Assembly (NCBI GenBank): GCA_034437895.1 | Contig: DAOTTO010000222.1 | Span: forward strand, 1-56,750 | Direction: 5' to 3' | DNA: 56,750 nucleotides | Source: JANRLJ01 sp034437895 | GTDB taxonomy: Bacteria > Chloroflexota > Anaerolineae > Aggregatilineales > Phototrophicaceae | Part shown: one piece after another, positions 23,319 through 32,300 of the stretch | Position numbering within the stretch: the first letter of the stretch is position 1 | Layout of the letters: every line of letters begins with the position of its first letter | The notes under the pieces: generated by a model | Told to the model about the DNA's origin: nothing | Seen by the model: the letters and a program-made list of their open reading frames with translations, nothing else | Databases searched by the model: none | Position numbers and translations under genes: made by a program

Positions 23319-24653
23319 ATGGCTAATGTGAAAATTCAACCGCGCCTGCCCAAAGGCTTCCGCGACTTTTTGCCTGCGGATATGCTCAAGCGCGAGTACG
23401 TTTTTGATACGGTGCGCGAGGTGTTTCATTTGTATGGCTTCGAGCCAATCCAAACGCCTGTTTTGGAACTGAATGAAACGCTGATGGGTAAATATGGCGA
23501 AGAAGCCGAAAATCTGATCTTCGGCGCAAAACATGGACGCAGCGATAAAGATGAACTCTCGATGCGCTACGATCTGACGGTGCCTTTAGCGCGAGTCTTC
23601 GCCCAATACGAGAGTGAATTGACACTGCCCTTCAAGCGCTATCATATCGCGCCTGTTTTTCGTGGGGAGCGTCCGCAAAAAGGGCGCTATCGTGAGTTTT
23701 ACCAATGTGATGCCGACATCGTGGGTATCGGCGATATGATTGCTGATGCTGAAATCCTGAGCGTGATCGTCACGGCGCTGCGGCGGCTAGGGTTTCCGCA
23801 GTTCACGGTCAAGATCAACAACCGCAAGCTGTTGACAGGAATGGGGATTTATTCCGGTGTGCCGGATTCGCAGCTTCCTGATCTGTATCGCAGTGTGGAT
23901 AAATTCGACAAAATTGGCGCGGAAGGCGTACAAAAAGAACTGGTCGAGCGCGGAATCGACAGCGAAGTCGTGGCGCGAATGATCGGGCTGATTACCTCCC
24001 GGCAGCAGGGATTGGATAATCTCGATTTGTTGGACGATACGATGGGTGAAATTCCCGCCGCCGCTGAAGGTTTGCGCGAACTGCGCGAACTCTCTGGCTA
24101 TCTCGATGATGCCGGTGTTTCGTCAGAATTTTACGAATTTGATTTTACGATGGTGCGCGGTTTGGGTTATTACACCGGGCCGATTTTCGAGACGGTCATC
24201 ACCGAGCCGAATCTGGGCAGCATCACGGGCGGTGGACGTTATGATGATTTGATCGGCTTGTTCCGGCGCGAGAGTCTGCCGACGACGGGGACATCGCTTG
24301 GGATTGAGCGCATTATCGACCTAATGGACGAGCTTAAACTCTATCCCGCAGAAATCGGCGGGACGGTGGTGCAGGTGTTGGTGACGGTCTTCAATCCAGA
24401 ATCGCGCACAGAATCGACCAAACTCGCGACGGAACTCCGCACAGCGGGAATCAATACCGAACTGTATATGCAGAGTAAAAAATTAGGCGACCAAATGAAG
24501 TATGCCGATAAAAAAGGTATTCCGCTGGTCGCTGTGATGGGGCCAGATGAAGCAGCAGCAGGCGTGGTCAAACTCAAGCGCCTGAAAGATGGTGAAGAGA
24601 TTAGCGTAGAACGTGCGCTGTTTGTAGAAAAAGCAAAGGCATTTGTCGGGTAA
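23319..24653 (+). CDS. hisS: Histidyl-tRNA synthetase
   Basis: A 444-residue class II aminoacyl-tRNA synthetase. LPKGFRDFLPADM starts the core. FRGERPQKGRYREFYQCDADIVG (shown for identification; about 108-130) is motif 2, with the ATP-binding Arg. FTMVRGLGYYTGPIFE is the His-specific loop, and SITGGGRYDDLIGLF leads into motif 3 (GTSLGIERI). The C-terminal anticodon-binding domain starts near VVQVLVTVFN. AAGGAG lies about six bases before the ATG. Expression is probably controlled by the His leader peptide and terminator 70-165 bases upstream, with no T-box features found. Confidence 0.96.
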   Translation: MANVKIQPRLPKGFRDFLPADMLKREYVFDTVREVFHLYGFEPIQTPVLELNETLMGKYGEEAENLIFGAKHGRSDKDELSMRYDLTVPLARVFAQYESELTLPFKRYHIAPVFRGERPQKGRYREFYQCDADIVGIGDMIADAEILSVIVTALRRLGFPQFTVKINNRKLLTGMGIYSGVPDSQLPDLYRSVDKFDKIGAEGVQKELVERGIDSEVVARMIGLITSRQQGLDNLDLLDDTMGEIPAAAEGLRELRELSGYLDDAGVSSEFYEFDFTMVRGLGYYTGPIFETVITEPNLGSITGGGRYDDLIGLFRRESLPTTGTSLGIERIIDLMDELKLYPAEIGGTVVQVLVTVFNPESRTESTKLATELRTAGINTELYMQSKKLGDQMKYADKKGIPLVAVMGPDEAAAGVVKLKRLKDGEEISVERALFVEKAKAFVG

Positions 24654-24688
24654 AATGAAAGGGTAAGTATTATCGGGGAGATTGTCCA

Positions 24689-25558
24689 ATGCCCATCCGA
24701 TCAGCTAAAAATGAATATCGCGGCGTGAACGCCCACCTGCATAGCTATTTTCAGAATAAAGGCGGGTGGGAGGGCTTTCACAATAAATTTATAGGGGATC
24801 TGGCGGCGGCACTCACAACGCTGCTCGCGCCTAAATATACCGTCGATACGGAACAATCGCTCCAGCTTCATTTGCCCTTAACGGATGAGGATGTGTTTAC
24901 GCGCCCTGATTTAACGGTTTATGATGCTGATCCTGCGCTTGCACATCAATCAACGCCGCAATCGAGCGCGGCAGTCGTCACGCTTACGCAGCCAGTCAGT
25001 GCGACCTTCGCCGATATTGAACCCGTCTATTATTCTGCCGTGCTTATTTATGAAGTGCGAGGGGATGATAGTCTTGGTATTCCGGTCACGCGCATTGAGC
25101 TTTTGTCGCCAACGAACAAAAAAGGAACCGGTTATTACCAATATGTCGAAAAGAGAGAGGTAACACTGAAAAGTGGCTTAAGACTGGTAGAATTAGATTT
25201 CATGCACCAGACCCCTTCACCTATTCGCGGAGTACCCAATTATCCACGTCATAAGGCCGATTCGCAGGCTTATAGCATCACGGTCAGCGACCCGCTGCCT
25301 GATCTTGAACTGGGGCTTTCAAAAACCTATGCCTTTGGTGTCGATGTCCCGATGCCTATTGTTGAAATTCCACTCGCCTACGATGATCGAATCCATTTTG
25401 ATTTTGGTAGTCACTATGATGAAACATACGTGAGTGTCAATGCCTATCATCGCCGTGTTGATTATGAGCAGTTGCCCTTGAAATTTGAAAGCTACAGCCC
25501 AGCCGATCAGGAGCGCATTAAAGCTGTGATGCAGCGGGTAGTTTCGCGGGGTTTTTAG
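24689..25558 (+). CDS. DUF4058 family protein
   Basis: A 289-residue, well-preserved DUF4058 protein. The start MPIRSAKNEYRGVNAHLHS, the middle EVRGDDSLGIPVTRIELLSP-TNKKGTGYYQYVEKR, and LRLVELDFMHQTPSPIRGVPNY are the family hallmarks. The family is common in Cyanobacteria and Chloroflexota, often in many copies per genome, and has no assigned function. GGGGAGA lies about eight bases before the ATG. It follows hisS by 35 bases on the same strand and could be read from the same transcript, which would put it under His control. The relative at 17204-17959 is more divergent. Confidence 0.85.
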   Translation: MPIRSAKNEYRGVNAHLHSYFQNKGGWEGFHNKFIGDLAAALTTLLAPKYTVDTEQSLQLHLPLTDEDVFTRPDLTVYDADPALAHQSTPQSSAAVVTLTQPVSATFADIEPVYYSAVLIYEVRGDDSLGIPVTRIELLSPTNKKGTGYYQYVEKREVTLKSGLRLVELDFMHQTPSPIRGVPNYPRHKADSQAYSITVSDPLPDLELGLSKTYAFGVDVPMPIVEIPLAYDDRIHFDFGSHYDETYVSVNAYHRRVDYEQLPLKFESYSPADQERIKAVMQRVVSRGF

Positions 25559-25586
25559 GCTAAACAAGTGTCACACATCAATGAAA

Positions 25587-25619
25587 GACCTGTTGACAAC
25601 GCTTACGCCGCAACAGGTC
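25587..25619. terminator. Hairpin between DUF4058 gene and microprotein gene
   Basis: GACCTGTTG (25587-25595) and CAACAGGTC (25611-25619) form a nine-pair stem with a 15-base loop. It lies between two convergent genes, 29 bases after each stop, so it may terminate both; the T-runs on either side are poor. Confidence 0.5.
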
Positions 25620-25647
25620 TTCATCCCTCTGTTACTTTCGAGGCGTA

Positions 25648-25728
25648 CTACTCACCAGCTTCGTCGTCGCCTTCTTCGGCAACTTCTGGTTCATCAATTT
25701 CTTCTTCGTCGGGGCCATAATAGTTCAT
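25648..25728 (-). CDS. Acidic microprotein (26 residues), function unknown
   Basis: An ATG at 25728 with AAGGAG seven bases upstream opens a 26-codon frame: MNYYGPDEEEIDEP at the N-terminus, then a run of Glu/Asp to the final AGE and a TAG stop. Half of the residues are acidic and there is no Lys or Arg. A near-consensus promoter (25773-25801) lies 45 bases upstream and a hairpin follows the stop, so this looks like a free-standing small gene, not a leader for anything downstream, since the next gene is convergent. Candidate roles include a DNA-mimic or protein-inhibitor peptide; no evidence decides. Confidence 0.55.
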   Translation of the reverse strand: MNYYGPDEEEIDEPEVAEEGDDEAGE

Positions 25729-25772
25729 GTTAGACTCCTTAAATAGGTCAGAATAAAATGCTGACACGACAT

Positions 25773-25801
25773 AAAGTAGAATGCTTTTATAGGTCTGTCA
25801 A
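25773..25801 (-). promoter_or_regulatory. Promoter of the acidic microprotein gene
   Basis: On the minus strand a perfect -35 TTGACA (25801-25796), a 17-base spacer and TACTTT (25778-25773) give a predicted start near 25766 and a leader of about 38 bases. The remaining 250 bases up to 26051 show no gene; they hold only the GAGG ribosome-binding site of the SPFH gene. Confidence 0.6.
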
Positions 25802-26051
25802 TCAATTTGGTTAATTCTTAAAATTAAAGGCAGAGACCTTAAAGAGATTAAGTTAAGTGGAATGTGGACGATAGCTATTCGATCCCGCAAAAATGAGCAA
25901 ACCATCGGCTTTTTTCGTGCTAAAATAACGAGAGATTAAGATCAGATGAATCCGTCCCCCCAATTTGTGGGGGATACAAGCCGATTTTGCGGACGTAGGA
26001 TTCAATTGTCGTCTTCTTTATGTCAGGATGCCAAAATAGAGGCAAAACATC

Positions 26052-27881
26052 ATGTTAGATTTAGTATTTCCTCTCATAGCGCTACTTTTAATCTTAGTGC
26101 TGCTGTTTTTTCTCCCCAATATCATCTTAGGGCTGGTCATCGTCAGTGAACGACAGGTCGGCGTAGTCGTCAAGAAGTTTTCTTTGCGTGGTCTGTCTCT
26201 GCCTGATGGACAGTTATTGGCGCTCAACAGCGAGCCGGGTTATCAAGCGGATACGCTGGCCCCGGGTTGGCATTTGGGCTATTGGCCTTGGATGTATAGC
26301 ATACAAAAAGTCCCTGTGACGGTTGTGCAGCAGGGCGAAATGGCGCTGATCGTCTCGGCAGATGGTACACCTATTCCCCCGGAACGCATCATGGGCAAGT
26401 ATGTCGATTGCGATGACTTCCAGAATGCACGTAAGTTTTTGACGGGCGGCGGCGAAAAAGGTCGTCAGCTCGGCATTCTAACGGCTGGCGCGTATCGGAT
26501 TAACACGGCACTATTTACCGTAATTTCGGCGGATAATGCACAGCAGCATGGCATGACACCAGAACAACTGCGGGTATATTCAATTGAGCCGGATAAAGTC
26601 GGCATTATGACGACGCTCGACGGTGCGCCGATTGCGGAAGGCGAAATCGCTGGCTTGTATCTGCCGAATCATGATAACTTCCAGAATGCCCAATCCTTTT
26701 TGATGGCAGGTGGGCAGCGTGGTTTGCAAGAGCAAATTTTGCTTTCCGGCTCATGGAATTTGAACCCTTGGTTTGTGCGGGTAGAGCAAGTGCCGATGAC
26801 GGAAATCCCGATTGGGTATGTCGGCGTGGTCATTTCATTTATCGGCAAGGCGCATCAGGACATCAGCGGCGCGGACTTCAAGCATGGTGATTTGGTGAAT
26901 CAAGGGCATAAGGGCGTGTGGGCGACCCCGCTTTATCCCGGCAAGCACCCGATCAACACTCGTGTGATGAAGGTTGAGCATGTGCCGACGACCAACATCG
27001 TCCTCAATTGGGCGAATCGGACGGAGGAACACAATTATGACTCGCGCCTGAACTCGATAACTGTGCGTTCTAAGGATGGGTTCGCCTTTAATTTAGATGT
27101 CGCCCAGGTGATTCATGTGGGGGCATTAGAAGCGCCAAAAGTGATCTCGCGGGTCGGGACGGTGCAAAACCTGATTGACCATGTGCTTTCGCCGATTGTG
27201 GGCAATTACTTCCGCAATGCCGCGCAGAGTAATACCGTACTCGATTTTCTTAGTGCGCGGAGTGAACGCCAAAAAGAAGCGGCGGAACATATCAATCGGG
27301 CGATTCGGTTATATGATGTCGAAGCGATTGATACCCTCATAGGCGATATTAATCCACCCGCCCAATTGATGGCGACCTTAACGGATCGTAAAATTGCCGA
27401 AGAACAGCAGAAGACATTCGTCGTACAACAAGAAGCACAAACTCAGCGTCAGCAGCTTGTGCGCGAAACTTCGATTGCCGATATGCAAGGCGAAATCGTC
27501 AAAGCCGAGCGCGGCGTAAACATCGCGGATTTGGCATCGCAAGCGACGATTAAACAGGCGCAAGGCGAAGCGGAATCGATCCGTTTGCGGGCGCAAGGTG
27601 AAGCTGAGGCCATCCGTGCCAAGGGTGAAGCACAGGCCGATGCTTATCGTGCCGGGGCAGAAGCGATGGGTTCAGATGGCTATACGGCTGTCCAGTTGAT
27701 GCAGATTGTCGGTGAGGGAGGTGTTCGCATCATCCCGGAAATCATGATCGGCGGCGCGAATGGACAGGGCGGCGGCACGATGATCGACGCGCTGCTTGGC
27801 GTGATGCTACGTGAGCAAATGGGTACCAAGCCCAAGCCTAACGGGGCAGCGCATAACATCGAAATGACCGAAAAGAAGTAG
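26052..27881 (+). CDS. SPFH/flotillin-like protein with duplicated N-terminal module
   Basis: A 609-residue protein with one N-terminal membrane helix (about 3-32). Two homologous modules follow. The first (about 33-165) contains VSERQVGVVV, then YVDCDDFQNARKFLTGGGEKG. The second (about 175-262) contains IEPDKVGIM, then YLPNHDNFQNAQSFLMAGGQRG. An SPFH domain (about 262-440) contains GYVGVVISFIG and SKDGFAFNLDVAQVIHV. A long coiled coil (about 445-545) ends with Ala/Glu-rich repeats (AQGEAEAIRAKGEAQADAYRAGAEAMG), typical of flotillins, and a Gly-rich tail follows. It probably forms membrane-associated oligomers or microdomain scaffolds. No NfeD gene is adjacent. GAGG precedes the ATG by nine bases. 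Confidence 0.85.
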   Translation: MLDLVFPLIALLLILVLLFFLPNIILGLVIVSERQVGVVVKKFSLRGLSLPDGQLLALNSEPGYQADTLAPGWHLGYWPWMYSIQKVPVTVVQQGEMALIVSADGTPIPPERIMGKYVDCDDFQNARKFLTGGGEKGRQLGILTAGAYRINTALFTVISADNAQQHGMTPEQLRVYSIEPDKVGIMTTLDGAPIAEGEIAGLYLPNHDNFQNAQSFLMAGGQRGLQEQILLSGSWNLNPWFVRVEQVPMTEIPIGYVGVVISFIGKAHQDISGADFKHGDLVNQGHKGVWATPLYPGKHPINTRVMKVEHVPTTNIVLNWANRTEEHNYDSRLNSITVRSKDGFAFNLDVAQVIHVGALEAPKVISRVGTVQNLIDHVLSPIVGNYFRNAAQSNTVLDFLSARSERQKEAAEHINRAIRLYDVEAIDTLIGDINPPAQLMATLTDRKIAEEQQKTFVVQQEAQTQRQQLVRETSIADMQGEIVKAERGVNIADLASQATIKQAQGEAESIRLRAQGEAEAIRAKGEAQADAYRAGAEAMGSDGYTAVQLMQIVGEGGVRIIPEIMIGGANGQGGGTMIDALLGVMLREQMGTKPKPNGAAHNIEMTEKK

Positions 27882-27897
27882 GTCAGCAAGTTATCGA

Positions 27898-27925
27898 AAG
27901 GGGCATAGTACATACTATGCCCCCC
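27898..27925. terminator. Hairpin between convergent SPFH and kinase genes
   Basis: GGGGCATAGT (27900-27909) and ACTATGCCCC (27914-27923) pair perfectly with a four-base loop; flanking AA/TT partly extend it. T-richness follows only at 27937-27941. It probably acts as a terminator or transcript end-stabiliser. Confidence 0.6.
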
Positions 27926-28028
27926 TTGAAGATCAATTTTTAGCTAAATGGTGCTTACAGTGATTTTGCCAGCCGATGAGCAAAAACCGAATTACTGCGT
28001 GCGTAGCTGATGAACAGTCGCGTCATCG

Positions 28029-30209
28029 CTAGGCTATCTCCATTGTTTTCGCTTCAGGCGCGATATAACGCATGGGCAGCCACACGGTAAACGTGCTCCC
28101 TTTGCCTTCGTCGCTTTCGACCTTAATGTCCCCGCCGAGCATTTCCGCAAAACGTTTACTAATCGACAAGCCTAGCCCCGTCCCGCCATATTTGCGCGTG
28201 GTAGATGTATCGGCCTGTACAAAATCTTGGAACAGTTTGCTGGCTTGTTCGGGGGTCATCCCGATGCCGGAGTCGACCACCTTGAAGATCATAGTTTGCT
28301 CGTTTTCCTGTGAGGCGCGGAGCGTCACTTGGCCTGTTTCGGTGAATTTGTTGGCATTGCTCAAGAGATTAAGCAGAATTTGCTTGACTTTTGTCCGGTC
28401 TGAATACATGCTGCCGAGTGTGGGAGCAAGGTCTAAGATGAGGGTGTTATTATTTTTGTCGATCATCGGCGCGACAGTGGAGTACAGCTCATCAATCAAA
28501 TGTGGCAAGTCGAACTCATCCGCAATGACTTCCATCCGTCCGGCCTCGATCTTTGCCAGATCAAGTAAACTATTGATAAGCGAGAGCAGATATTGACCTG
28601 ATGATTGAATCTTCTTTGTGTCGCCAACCATATCGGTATAGCCTTCTTCCTCGCAGACTTCTTGCAGCAGTTCGCTGTAGCCGATGATCGCATTCAACGG
28701 AGTCCGTAGTTCATGGCTCATATTGGCGAGGAAGGTGCTTTTAGCACGGCTGGCTGCTTCCGCCGCTTCTTTGGCAGCGAGGGCGGCTTCTTCTGCGCGT
28801 TTGCGTTCTGTGACGTTATTCGCCACCCCAATGATCGAGGTAAGTTGACCATTTGGATCACGCACAGGTGTATAGCGTGTCTCAAAAACAACATCAACCT
28901 GGGATACTTCTACCGATGTTGTAAATGTTTCCCCATTAAGGGCACGTTTTGTATCACGGGCTAATTCTGGCAGCCGCTTTACGAGGTCTTCATCAAAGGC
29001 CGAGCGTCCCACTAATTCACCCGACTTTAACTGCAAGTAGGAAAGCCCTTGCCCCTCCATCAGGGTGATAATTCCCTGCGAATCCAACGAGAACACGATA
29101 ATGGGGGCGCTCGTCACAACAGCACGGACTTGGTATTCGGTTTCGCGCAATTTAGTTTGGGACTGTTGCAGTTCCTGAAGCATCTCGTTAATTTCCACCG
29201 CTAAGCTAGAAAGCTCATCTTTTCCGACAACGGGGATACGGGCAGCGGAGTTCGCGCTTGTGCCGACTTCACGCACATTACGCCCTAATATAGCAAGCGG
29301 ATTAAGCACAGTCGTTTGCAGCAGGGCAATCGTCAGTGCGGCGAAGGCTAATCCTGCCAGAACGAGGGCGATAACAAAATAAGCGAGGGTCGTTTGGCCT
29401 TGATTAAAAATACTCCGTGCCATATCCATACGGATAATGATGCCGGGATTGCCGTAAATATCATTGATGAGTGTGTAAGCGGCGATTCTGCCCTCACCAA
29501 TGGCATTTGTATACGTTTCATCTGCCGGATTTTGCGTTATCGCTGTTTTCGCTCGCTCGAAATCTTCTGGTAAGTCTGCATTAACTTCCTGAATAGAGAT
29601 GCTTAAGCGCGTTGATTCTTCCATAAGTTCGATAAATCGATCATCAATGTAGCGCAGCCAGATCAAGTTCCCCATTTTGGGGCCTTCGGCGAAGCCTGTC
29701 AGAATATTGTGTGACACTGCCATGACCGGGCCGCGTGGCAGTACGAGAAGACCTTTAACATCTTCGGTCAGATAGTCCAAATTTCGCAAAGGACTTTCTG
29801 AGCCAAGATGTTCTTCAATCCCGGTAGGAATAGGCAAGCTCATTGCGCCGTTAGTATCATAAGCACCCTGAAAGACAATTTCGCCTGCATTGTTGACATA
29901 AAACATGGCATTTAAGTTAAGGCGTACTTGGGTAGGGATGTTCAGGTTGGTATCAATATAATCTTGATTACGATCTTGAACAAATTGATATGAATCATCC
30001 CAATAGGCATAGTCGGAATTAGTACGTGCAAACGTATCCATGTTGTCGTTCATGGCGTTAACGACACGTTCGATATTGCGTCGCGCTAAATCCTCTTCTA
30101 AATCCGTGAAACTTTCCAGCAATATAATGCGCGAAGCGATGACGATCATCGCGATCATCCCAACGATGGTAACACTAATGATGAGCAGGGTTTTTCTACG
30201 TAATGTCAT
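28029..30209 (-). CDS. CHASE4-HAMP-PAS sensor histidine kinase
   Basis: A 726-residue membrane sensor kinase. TM1 is at about 8-30. The extracellular region (about 31-270) resembles CHASE4: RRNIERVVNAMNDNMDTFARTNSDYAYWDDSYQFV. TM2 is at about 275-300, followed by a HAMP linker (LNPLAILGRNVREVGTSA) and a PAS domain at about 355-470 (VVTSAPIIVFSLDSQGIITLMEG). HisKA has the phosphorylated His in FLANMSHELRTPLNAIIGYSELLQE-type context. The HATPase domain has the N box NLLSNANKFT, VVDSGIGMT and GGTGLGLSISKRFAEMLGG. No receiver domain and no adjacent response regulator are present, so it is an orphan kinase. Confidence 0.92.
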   Translation of the reverse strand: MTLRRKTLLIISVTIVGMIAMIVIASRIILLESFTDLEEDLARRNIERVVNAMNDNMDTFARTNSDYAYWDDSYQFVQDRNQDYIDTNLNIPTQVRLNLNAMFYVNNAGEIVFQGAYDTNGAMSLPIPTGIEEHLGSESPLRNLDYLTEDVKGLLVLPRGPVMAVSHNILTGFAEGPKMGNLIWLRYIDDRFIELMEESTRLSISIQEVNADLPEDFERAKTAITQNPADETYTNAIGEGRIAAYTLINDIYGNPGIIIRMDMARSIFNQGQTTLAYFVIALVLAGLAFAALTIALLQTTVLNPLAILGRNVREVGTSANSAARIPVVGKDELSSLAVEINEMLQELQQSQTKLRETEYQVRAVVTSAPIIVFSLDSQGIITLMEGQGLSYLQLKSGELVGRSAFDEDLVKRLPELARDTKRALNGETFTTSVEVSQVDVVFETRYTPVRDPNGQLTSIIGVANNVTERKRAEEAALAAKEAAEAASRAKSTFLANMSHELRTPLNAIIGYSELLQEVCEEEGYTDMVGDTKKIQSSGQYLLSLINSLLDLAKIEAGRMEVIADEFDLPHLIDELYSTVAPMIDKNNNTLILDLAPTLGSMYSDRTKVKQILLNLLSNANKFTETGQVTLRASQENEQTMIFKVVDSGIGMTPEQASKLFQDFVQADTSTTRKYGGTGLGLSISKRFAEMLGGDIKVESDEGKGSTFTVWLPMRYIAPEAKTMEIA

Positions 30210-30506
30210 AAAATTGGCTCGGTTTTATCTTTCTTCGCTCCTTAAATTATCGCCGATTTTGCGAAAATCACCATTCAGGAAAACACTTTTACACGCGTTT
30301 TAGAGAATTGCATCACATTCCTTTCTTCGGTAACATCGGTACAAGTGTGTTGAAACGCTTTTGAAGGTCAAAAGTAGCAGGCTGTTTTTATGCCAATGGG
30401 CTGATAAACTAGATTTCTCGCCGAAAGTATTTATACACGTTCATCATAAACCAATCAACGCGAGCTAAAAAATGGAATTATTACGATTACGAAAGAGAGC
30501 AAATTC
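30210..30506. other. Divergent intergenic region between kinase and malQ
   Basis: About 300 AT-rich bases that must carry promoters for both directions. I see AACGC(G/T)TTT words at 30291 and 30349 and a GAGAG ribosome-binding site before malQ, but no convincing promoter pair, riboswitch or small gene. Confidence 0.35.
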
Positions 30507-32033
30507 ATGACCTTATTTCCCCGTTCAAGTGGCATTTTGCTGCACCCCACCTCATTGCCAGGTCGCTATGGCATGGGCGACTTAGGCGAATACGCCTATC
30601 GCTTTGCCGATTATTTGCAATCCATCGGGCAGACCATCTGGCAAGTGCTGCCTTTGGGTCCGACCAGTTATGGCGATTCACCGTATCAGTGTTTATCGGC
30701 TTTTGCAGGCAACAGTATCCTCATCAGTCTGGATAAATTGGTCGGCGATGGTTGGCTCAAGCAGGAAGAACTGAATGATGTGCCGGATTTCCCCCAGCAT
30801 TTGGTCGATTTTGGGCCAGTGATTGATTATCATAATCGCAAGTTGGAACTGGCCTATCAACGCTTCGAGGCCGAAACCAGCGACGGCGATGAGCAGCGCC
30901 GCGTATTCAATACTTGGGCGGGGAAAAACGCCTATTGGCTCGATGATTGGGCGCTCTTCATTGCGCTTAAGGATGAAAACGGCGGCAAGCCCTGGGTCGA
31001 ATGGACGGAAGATGAAGCACTCGGCAAGGTAGAAGCCTTAGAAAAAGCACGGCTGCGCTTGGCGAATCAGATTAATGCTCATCGCTTTCGCCAGTGGATT
31101 TTCCATACACAGTGGTATGAATTGAAGGATTACGCCAATGCGCGGGGTATTCGGCTCGTGGGCGATATTCCGATTTTTGTGGCGCACGATAGCAGCGATG
31201 TCTGGGCGAATCGGGAGTTATTCTCGCTGGATGAAAAAGGGTATCCGACGATTGTAGCGGGTGTTCCGCCGGATTATTTCAGCGCTACCGGGCAGCGTTG
31301 GGGGAATCCGCTGTATCGTTGGGAAGTGATGAAGGAAAATGACTACAGTTGGTGGATCAGCCGTTTTCGTGCCATTTTAGGTGTGGTTGATCTTGTCCGT
31401 ATCGATCACTTTCGCGGGTTTGAAGATTATTGGGAAATCCCCGCCAGCGAACCAACCGCTGTCAAGGGACGTTGGGTGAAGGGCCCCAATATCGCTTTTT
31501 TCAAAAAACTGCGCGAAGTCTTGGGCGAACTGCCGATCATCGCGGAAGATTTAGGCGAGATCACAGAAGAAGTCTTGCTGCTACGCGATACGTTGGGGCT
31601 GCCGGGGATGAAGATTTTGCAGTTCGCGTGGGATGGCCCCGACAATCTGTTTTTGCCGCATAATTACACAGTGAACTGTGTGGCCTATACCGGAACGCAT
31701 GATAACAATACAACGCTTGGCTGGTGGAACAGTGGTGAAGGGACAGATAACGAAAAGCGCTTTATGTCCGAATATCTCAACCGTGACATTACTGATCCGG
31801 TATGGACGCTGCTCCGTTTGGGGATGATGTCGGTGGCGCATACGTTTATCGTGCCGATGCAGGATGTGTTGGGCTACGGTGCTGAGACACGGATGAATAT
31901 GCCGGGGCGTGAAACAGGCAATTGGGGCTGGCGCTTTACGGCGGATAAACTACAAGACCCGATGAAAGATCGTTTAGCCTATCTGACGAAATTGTATTCG
32001 CGCTGGCCTGAAACTGAAGATGATAAAAAATAG
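30507..32033 (+). CDS. malQ: 4-alpha-glucanotransferase (amylomaltase)
   Basis: A 508-residue GH77 enzyme that transfers maltosyl or longer units between alpha-1,4-glucans, releasing glucose. RSSGILLHPTSLPGRYGMGDLGEYAYRF is the typical start (about 6-33). The GH77 motifs are VDLVRIDHFRGFEDYW (nucleophile Asp), PIIAEDLGEITEEV (acid/base Glu) and YTGTHDNNTTLGWW (third acidic residue). It is cytosolic. With the two GH13 enzymes downstream it forms a maltodextrin/glycogen remodelling set. No sugar ABC transporter or phosphorylase is in the window. Confidence 0.95.
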   Translation: MTLFPRSSGILLHPTSLPGRYGMGDLGEYAYRFADYLQSIGQTIWQVLPLGPTSYGDSPYQCLSAFAGNSILISLDKLVGDGWLKQEELNDVPDFPQHLVDFGPVIDYHNRKLELAYQRFEAETSDGDEQRRVFNTWAGKNAYWLDDWALFIALKDENGGKPWVEWTEDEALGKVEALEKARLRLANQINAHRFRQWIFHTQWYELKDYANARGIRLVGDIPIFVAHDSSDVWANRELFSLDEKGYPTIVAGVPPDYFSATGQRWGNPLYRWEVMKENDYSWWISRFRAILGVVDLVRIDHFRGFEDYWEIPASEPTAVKGRWVKGPNIAFFKKLREVLGELPIIAEDLGEITEEVLLLRDTLGLPGMKILQFAWDGPDNLFLPHNYTVNCVAYTGTHDNNTTLGWWNSGEGTDNEKRFMSEYLNRDITDPVWTLLRLGMMSVAHTFIVPMQDVLGYGAETRMNMPGRETGNWGWRFTADKLQDPMKDRLAYLTKLYSRWPETEDDKK

Positions 32034-32070
32034 GCTTCGCATAGGACGATGATTTTGAATAGATTTGAGC

Positions 32071-32094
32071 GGGACGAACAGTATTGTTCGCCCC
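32071..32094. repeat. Short palindrome GGGACGAACA-GTAT-TGTTCGCCCC
   Basis: Ten-base arms with a single A/C mismatch and a four-base loop, 37 bases after the malQ stop. It shares the GGGACGA...TCG-CCC arm, and the same A/C mismatch position, with the hairpin at 38404-38432. Confidence 0.55.
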
Positions 32095-32102
32095 TTGGCC
32101 TT

Positions 32103-32296
32103 ATATTAACCTGAGTTTCGGACAGTGTTTTCATTCTATCCCCACCCCTAAATCCCCTCCCCACTTCGTAGAGAGGGGACTTAAAGAACCATTGCGAACC
32201 GTTTTCCTCCCCTTCGCCATGCAATGGAGAAGGGGTCGGGGGATGAGGACATCATAAAAGTTAATCAAAGTGCGCTATCCAAAACTGAGGTAATAT
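32103..32296. repeat. Large C-rich palindromic repeat, copy 2
   Basis: The outer arms at 32103-32125 and 32275-32296 are imperfect inverted repeats (ATATTAACCTGAGTTTCGG against ATATTACCTCAGTTTTGG). Inside are TATCCCCACCCC...GGGGGATGAGG and two CCCC(T/C)(T/C)-rich hairpins. It shares the inner plan and several words (CCATGCAATGGxGA, GGGGAC/TT) with 22990-23123, but the outer arms are unrelated in sequence. It ends five bases before the 32301 gene. Confidence 0.65.
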
Positions 32297-32300
32297 TAAC

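Noticed and set aside
25946..26149. 67-codon plus-strand frame overlapping the SPFH start
   Set aside because: Overlaps the better supported SPFH gene, which has GAGG at the right distance and a clear membrane segment.
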